Source: Elmis aenea
Taxonomy: Eukaryota; Arthropoda; Insecta; Coleoptera; Elmidae
Length of the DNA stretch: 64,000 bases
Direction: 5' to 3'
Assembly (NCBI GenBank): GCA_947652605.1
Contig: OX393577.1
Coordinates: forward strand, 2,170,868 to 2,234,867
Made by a program: the position numbers and the translations under genes. The notes beneath the pieces are model-generated. The model was not told the origin of the DNA, did not search any database, and saw nothing but the letters and a program-made list of their open reading frames with translations. This document shows positions 59,001-64,000 of this stretch, in pieces (the stretch's first letter is position 1; every line of letters begins with the position of its first letter).

Positions 59001-60990
59001 AAAAACTTACTATCGCCTATTCTCCCTCTCGGCAACATCCTAAACTAACTACCCCGTGTGCACCCCGAGATTATTATAAGAAACGCTGGGACTAAATGGG
59101 TGTCTGTCCGTTCAGCAAACGTTACCCAAGCAGCCGTAGCCCCATTCCACTTCATCGCATTCGTACTCGATGGCCGTCTCTCACTCACACTCATGTGTTT
59201 TATATATTACCGTGGTGGGGGGTCAATTGCTAAAAAACCTTTTTTCGTCTTTCATACAAAATTCAAGCCATTTCTCTCGATTATTGCCGCACTGTGAGAC
59301 TTAAACTAAGACGCACGTCACAGGTTCCTGCACTGTTTCAGAACGAATTCCTTGCAACCGGCACAACTAGTGTAAAATGTAATACAAGTCGGATACATTA
59401 GTTTCATGCATTTTTGTTTAATAAAATGCCAAAGGAAACACCTTTGCGTGCTGGCACATCCCAGCTATTAACAACAGTGGAATATGACAAATTATCTTGC
59501 ACAAACTTATGAGCAGTCAAATTTCAAACGAAAATTTTCATCTATTTAACCACTAGTTTTAGTTACAAATTTGGCTTTTTTAGTAAGTATGCAAAAAACA
59601 TGATATAATTTGCTTCCTACAAAAATTGCCAATTAAATTTAATACAAAAAGCAGTTCACAAATTTTTTCGTCATTTGTTCTGTATATACTGGAAAATAAA
59701 TTTCGATTGTTTTGAAAATCAACTGAAAATCGGTTGAAACAGTGACTACTTTCAATTGTTTCAAAACTTTAATTTACTTGCAGTTGGTAGCTAATTATGA
59801 TATTTAAATACTTTTGACGACTTTATTTTTCTTCCTTCGTGTTAAAACAAAAAACACCAAAGCATTACTAAATTTTTAAGCGAATTACATTCGTGTTGAT
59901 TCCATAACTAACTATTTTACTTTTGCATGTAATACTGGTGTAATTTAACGCATATAAACATGCTTAAATAACACACAACAATATTTTTGGAACAAAAGCA
60001 GCAATTTTTTTTTAGTTGTTCAGTACGACAATGCTTCTGCTTTTGTTTTAGCACTAACCACTTAAAAGGAACTCAACACAAATTATAAATATTGTAAAAA
60101 ACAACACAAACGTTTAGAAGAAAACTATTTTAAATTTTATATTAATTGTGGAAAATAATCAAGATTGTTAATATTTTTTGTTTCACCCAAAACGATTGTT
60201 TTTATAAATGCTCATCTTTTTAGAACACTTTTGTTTTTTATATTTATGTTATTTGCGATACTAACATCTCGACAGTGTGTTTTTCTGCATTTTTTTTCAC
60301 GTGCAACGTGTTTATAGTAAGAAAAGTAATACACAAAAATCGGATAGCAATTGTCAGACAATTACAAACTATTTATAATCCTTTTGATATCGCATTTCGT
60401 TACAGATAGCAATTCGTGAACGTGCGCCGCGCCGAGCTTCGCAGCGAAGAGAGAGAGCTTTTTATCTGCTTTTCTGAACTTGAACGTTACGTGTTTCGTT
60501 CGTTCGCTCGCTCTTGTATTAGACAAGCTTAATTCTTCTACAAAACAAAGCCTCGGTAGATACATTTCTACCCCAGATTATGCTGTTATATATTTCCCCG
60601 CAAAAGAAAGCGTGTGTAGATATAATATATAGAGGTTGTCACGTGCATTATTTATATTGCCCAATATTGCGTACGAGGATTGCCGTTTTAATGACATTGT
60701 TAAGTTTTTGTTATACGATTTTTTAGGCAATATTTTATCATTAGGTTTCTTTTGTTGGGTAAAACCTTATACAACTAAAAAATATCATTAAAACTTTGAT
60801 TATCACTATGGACGAATCTTGCATTGGTCTGTTAAACGTTGCTTTTGAGAAAATGAATAGTTAAATTCGTATATAATCAAAATTATACACAGTATTCGAA
60901 TCAAGAACACAACAATTTTGTTTAAATATATTGGGTTTCGAATAATTTACAATTTGTTGTTTCAACATAGGCAAAATACCTAGTACGGAG
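56078..60990. other. Long non-coding stretch
   Basis: Mostly AT-rich. Slightly GC-balanced patches occur at 56280-56480, 58870-59330 and 60410-60560 (the last with GAGCTTCGCAGCGAAG, a small perfect palindrome, and CGTTCGTTCGCTCGCTC). Open frames in these patches show no family features. Confidence 0.45.
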
Positions 60991-61136
60991 CAGAGCTGGA
61001 CATTACTTAAGTATTTTTTTACTTCAGTACTTTTTCAAGTACTTTTCCCGTAGGTACTTAAGACTTGTACTGCAGTACATTTTAAAATTAGTTACTTAGG
61101 ACTTAAATCTCAAGTACTTCGGTGAAAATACTGGTA

Positions 61137-62034
61137 GGGGAGACTGTTGTACCTTGAGCATAGTGTACCTTGGAACATTTGCGGATTCTAAATAGTGCTG
61201 GCACTTGGCGGGCTAAATCCATCACCATGATGTGAAGAATGTCGCTAGGTGTCTCTAACGGAAGATCTGTCTTGTTTGACTCGAAAACGCGCGTTGAGTT
61301 GATGAAACCGTTTTTGAAGTATCAAAAGTAAATATTTCAAGTGTTGTTAATCGATTTTTTAACCGAAAACAAAGTTGTGTTTGACGATATCATCATTTAC
61401 AGTGTGTTGCTGATCTTGTGTTGAGTAGATTCATGTACTGTAGTTAATGTTTTATTCCAACTACTAGCTTAGGCCGACATGTTTATTTATTTTCGCTACC
61501 TCTTGTATCTTGGAACACACAACATCATGTACCATGGAACATGTTCCAAGATATACAATCCTATCCCGTTTTCGTTTTTTTTTTTGTAACAGATCGCTAT
61601 GCCAAGAAGTAAGAGTGGCGTTAAGTCCCTAATTGATCCAGATGTTATGAGAAAACATCAGTTACAGAAGCTTGCAAAGTGTACAATGTTAAATTGGCTA
61701 TTTTGTCAAGACACATTTCGCAATTCCGGAATATTATTCTTTGTAGAACTGAGTACTGTATTTTAAATTATTTTTTACAGCCATTTCCCCGTGTTCCAAT
61801 GTACAAGAGGGTGTTCCATGGTACATGACCATGTTGTACCATGGAACACTTTTCATAACATCATATTTTATTTTTTTATTCGTTAATAGAGCTGTAAAAC
61901 ATAGAAATACAAACAGCAAGTTGTAAAAACATCTTCATTAGTTAATACAATATTTTTTTCATTTCAAAAAAGTTATTATTACAAGTTTTAAAAAATAAAA
62001 TCTTAAAAGTGTTCCATGGTACAACAGTCTCCCT
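61137..62034. mobile_element. 898-bp TA-flanked element with palindromic subterminal array (pogo-like?)
   Basis: GGGGAGACTGTTGTACC on the left and, reversed, AGGGAGACTGTTGTACC on the right, with TA on both sides. Variants of GTACCATGGAAC/GTTCCATGGTAC occur repeatedly: near 61152, 61170, 61505, 61530, 61793, 61812, 61836 and 62010. It holds a short gene remnant at 61599. TA duplication and a psq-like start favour the pogo branch of Tc1/mariner, tentatively. Confidence 0.8.
61599..61766 (+). pseudogene. Short transposase N-terminus remnant (psq/pogo-like?)
   Basis: A strong acceptor (twelve T, then GTAACAG, ending 61592) precedes ATG at 61599. The 55 codons read MPRSKSGVKSLIDPDVMRKH, QLQKLAKCTMLNWLF and FRNSGILFF before a stop. 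The basic MPRxK start followed by a short D-P-x-x-x-x-K/R helix is reminiscent of the psq-type helix-turn-helix at the N-terminus of pogo-like transposases. The R-x-A-A helix and the whole DDE domain are missing, so most of the gene has been deleted. The identity is uncertain; location inside the TA-flanked element supports a transposon origin. Confidence 0.35.
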
Positions 62035-62150
62035 TACTTATTACTTCAGTACCACAAAAATTACGTAAGTTCTTTGTAAAATACTGCAGTACAGTGCAGA
62101 GTACTTAAGTATTTTTAGTGAACACAAGTACTTTTTAAGAAATTAAGTTT

Positions 62151-63529
62151 TTTAAGATAGGAACGGTGGTTTTCAAGGTGTTAAAACTTGTCTAAAACGA
62201 TGTAACTGCTTTATTCTATTCGTTAAATGATATAAATACAAAGTTTTGATAAAATTTATATACATTTTACAGGGTGAAAGTAATACTACAATACAATTGC
62301 AAAATGTACTGTAAAATTACTCGCTGTTTACAGTTTTACATTGCACTTAAAGAAATAAATATGTGACTTTAGGTGAAGTCTTAGCACATCAAAATGCCAC
62401 AAAAGCTACATTTTTCCCTTAATTATAAGCTGTTACTTCGTCAGTAGCAATCTTATATGTCTTAGTTTATGTAGATCGGATGGTCCAGAAAATGCCGATA
62501 CAACTCTGGTTTATTAAAAATTCCTGAGTACTCCTCTGTCTAATAGCCACGAGCTTGTAATTCGAAACACAACTGCTATGCGCACTTATTAGCAAAATTT
62601 TGAATTACATTTAAAGAGTTTTTATTGAATTTTTGGTAACACGTGTTTGATAAGCATTGAAGCTGTTCAAAATTTCTTTCAAAGTATGTCGTTATACAGT
62701 GTAGTTGTGTTACTGTTTATTACAAAACGACTGTTTAAATAATTTTACAATTATTGTAGTATTGTGTTAGTATTGGTCATCATAAAATAAAATTTTTAGT
62801 TTTCAATTCATTGTAAGTAAATAGAATAGTATAAGATCAGTTTTAGTATGCTTTTTATTTCGTTAAGTTGTTCTCTATGAAATTTTAAGTATTAATAAAG
62901 AAATTTGTGGTCCTTAAAAGTTTAAAATGATCAATTTAGGCAAGTTATTAGTTTAAATCTGTATTAAAATGCTAATCATCTGCACCTAAATTATTGATTC
63001 ATAGAATTCTTTTTAAGATTTTTGGTTTTAGCAATGCATTTTTGTATATATTACTTATTTATTAAACATACCACTAACTGAAGAAAAAAGTGTATAGCTA
63101 TACCTACTGTAAATTACTTTTAGATATAACTGTGCGGTTTTGTGTTTAAAAACTGCTTTTTGTTTTAGGTAGGTGTGAGGAGTGCAAAGCTAGGAATATT
63201 TGTTTATTTTTGGTGAGTCAATTTTTTTACTATTCGGTCGATTTTCGAGTTAGGCATCTTCGAAACGACATGAAAAAGAGCCCATTTCGTCGATATAACA
63301 GAAATTTTCAGGAGTAGGAGTACTAATACTAATCAAATATCACCCAAACATTGCATTGGTGTAAATTTATAGATTTTACCATATACGTTACTAAAATACA
63401 TTAATTTTACTATTTTAGTGTAACATTCTCGCGAACAATATGGAACTAAAATTGCCTCTCAGAATGTGGAAATTGGATGTAAATTATTAATCTTTTTATG
63501 TAAAACTGCTTAACCTGTACATGTTAAGT
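62151..63529. other. AT-rich non-coding DNA
   Basis: A run of GTAAAA/TTTTAC motifs near 62265-62345 resembles subterminal parts of the CACTG family but has no clear tip. Confidence 0.4.
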
Positions 63530-63645
63530 AATTTTACATTACGTCTGTAAATATAGATTTCAAACTGGTAATTTACCATGCTTTTCAATGGCTTAATAAT
63601 GCCAATGATTATCATGGTAAATTTACATAAATACTTTTTACAGTG
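63530..63645 (-). mobile_element. CACTG-family terminus
   Basis: Reversed from 63645: CACTGTAAAAAGTATTTATG, then TAAATTTACCATGATAATCA and TTGGCATTATTAAGCCAT. It matches the left end of the 23521-25625 element over about 80 bp. TA follows. The partner end was not found, so this is a solo terminus or a diverged MITE. Confidence 0.75.
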
Positions 63646-64000
63646 TATTATATAGATATTATAAGTATTACTACTTATATTGTACCCAATATTTGCCTTG
63701 CTGCATCTCCAAATTATTGCAAAATATTACACAAATTTGTCTTATGTATTTTAATAATAAATGCACCGAAGATTTTAGGATGTAATTACTGAAAACGTAG
63801 TTCAACCATGTTCTACATTATTTCAAATGGATGCTACATATTAAGACACAAAATTATTTAATAATTCTCACTATCAAACGAATCTTATTATTAAAATTTA
63901 TAATTTTTATTATATTTTGATTATTTTTAATTAAATGTATTTCCAAACCATTTATGTGTTCACTACAGCCCTTAATTTTATTAAATTATACAAATCAATT
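63646..64000. other. AT-rich non-coding DNA
   Basis: Nothing recognised to the window edge. Confidence 0.45.

Larger units (their letters stand above)
60991..62150. mobile_element. Older AAGTACTT-rich element, split by a later insertion
   Basis: CAGAGCTGGACATTACTTAA at 60991 begins a run of AAGTACTT, GTACTTAAG and CTGCAGTAC motifs to 61134. Equivalent motifs (CTGCAGTACAGTGCAGAG, TACTTAAGTATTTTT) resume at 62037-62135. The CAGAGCTGGxCA tip and AGTACTT repeats resemble hAT nonautonomous elements. The right tip is not clear. Confidence 0.55.

Noticed and set aside
59058..59297. 79-codon open frame in a GC-balanced patch
   Set aside because: No domain or splice-site structure; only composition is slightly unusual.

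Overview
The window looks like AT-rich insect chromosomal DNA, plausibly from a beetle. That guess rests on the mixture of Jockey-, CR1- and RTE-like non-LTR retrotransposon remains, PIF/Harbinger, hAT and CACTA-like DNA transposons, and a large population of short TA-flanked elements ending in CAGGGTG. I see no bacterial or viral gene organisation, no rRNA, no convincing tRNA, no CRISPR array and no complete cellular protein-coding gene. Almost every recognisable reading frame is a decayed piece of a mobile element.

Layout. 1-2.1 kb: plain AT-rich DNA with one LINE scrap. 2.1-3.7 kb: an internally deleted PIF/Harbinger element with a transposase fragment facing a MADF-domain fragment. 4.5-5.7 kb: the best-preserved RTE-like reverse transcriptase. 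6.4-7.2 and 26.6-27.4 kb: two Jockey 3' ends of one family. 11.8-12.8 kb: another Jockey copy on the minus strand. 13.9-14.9 kb: a hAT element whose flanks are packed with TCTCGA/GAGAC motifs, abutting a LINE tail. 15.6-20 kb: several CAGGGTG/CAGTGTG-ended elements, a nearly 500-bp palindrome and a possible degenerate terminal exon. 23.5-25.6 kb: a CACTA-like element carrying C2H2-finger protein remnants. 29-32.3 kb: two more CAGGGTG elements, one with inverted repeats of about 150 bp. 35.8-41.7 kb: a dense graveyard (hAT, LINEs, a complete nonautonomous hAT with near-perfect 8-bp target duplication, mariner-like and CR1-like scraps). 42.7-43.5 kb: a cluster of TAATTA sites with a POU octamer, the best regulatory candidate. 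44.5-47.4 kb: three more LINE remnants. 49.3-51.8 kb: a short GC-tipped MITE, a three-copy 183-bp tandem repeat with a perfect hairpin, and a 186-bp hAT MITE nested in another hAT end with a perfect 8-bp duplication. 55.6-56.1 kb: a clean 425-bp TA-flanked MITE. 61.0-62.1 kb: a TA-flanked, possibly pogo-like element with a subterminal array of GTACCATGGAAC-type palindromes, inserted into an older AAGTACTT-rich element.

No operon-like or cooperative gene system is visible. The biology here is transposon insertion, nesting, internal deletion and decay in a gene-poor interval. The TAATTA-rich, less repetitive patches (9.3, 28.4-28.7 and 42.7-43.5 kb) raise the possibility, by inference only, that the interval lies near or inside a developmentally regulated gene. 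I did not find a convincing undescribed system. The most unusual signals are the shared internal module of the CAGGGTG families, the 183-bp hairpin array, the giant palindrome and the palindrome-rich TA element.
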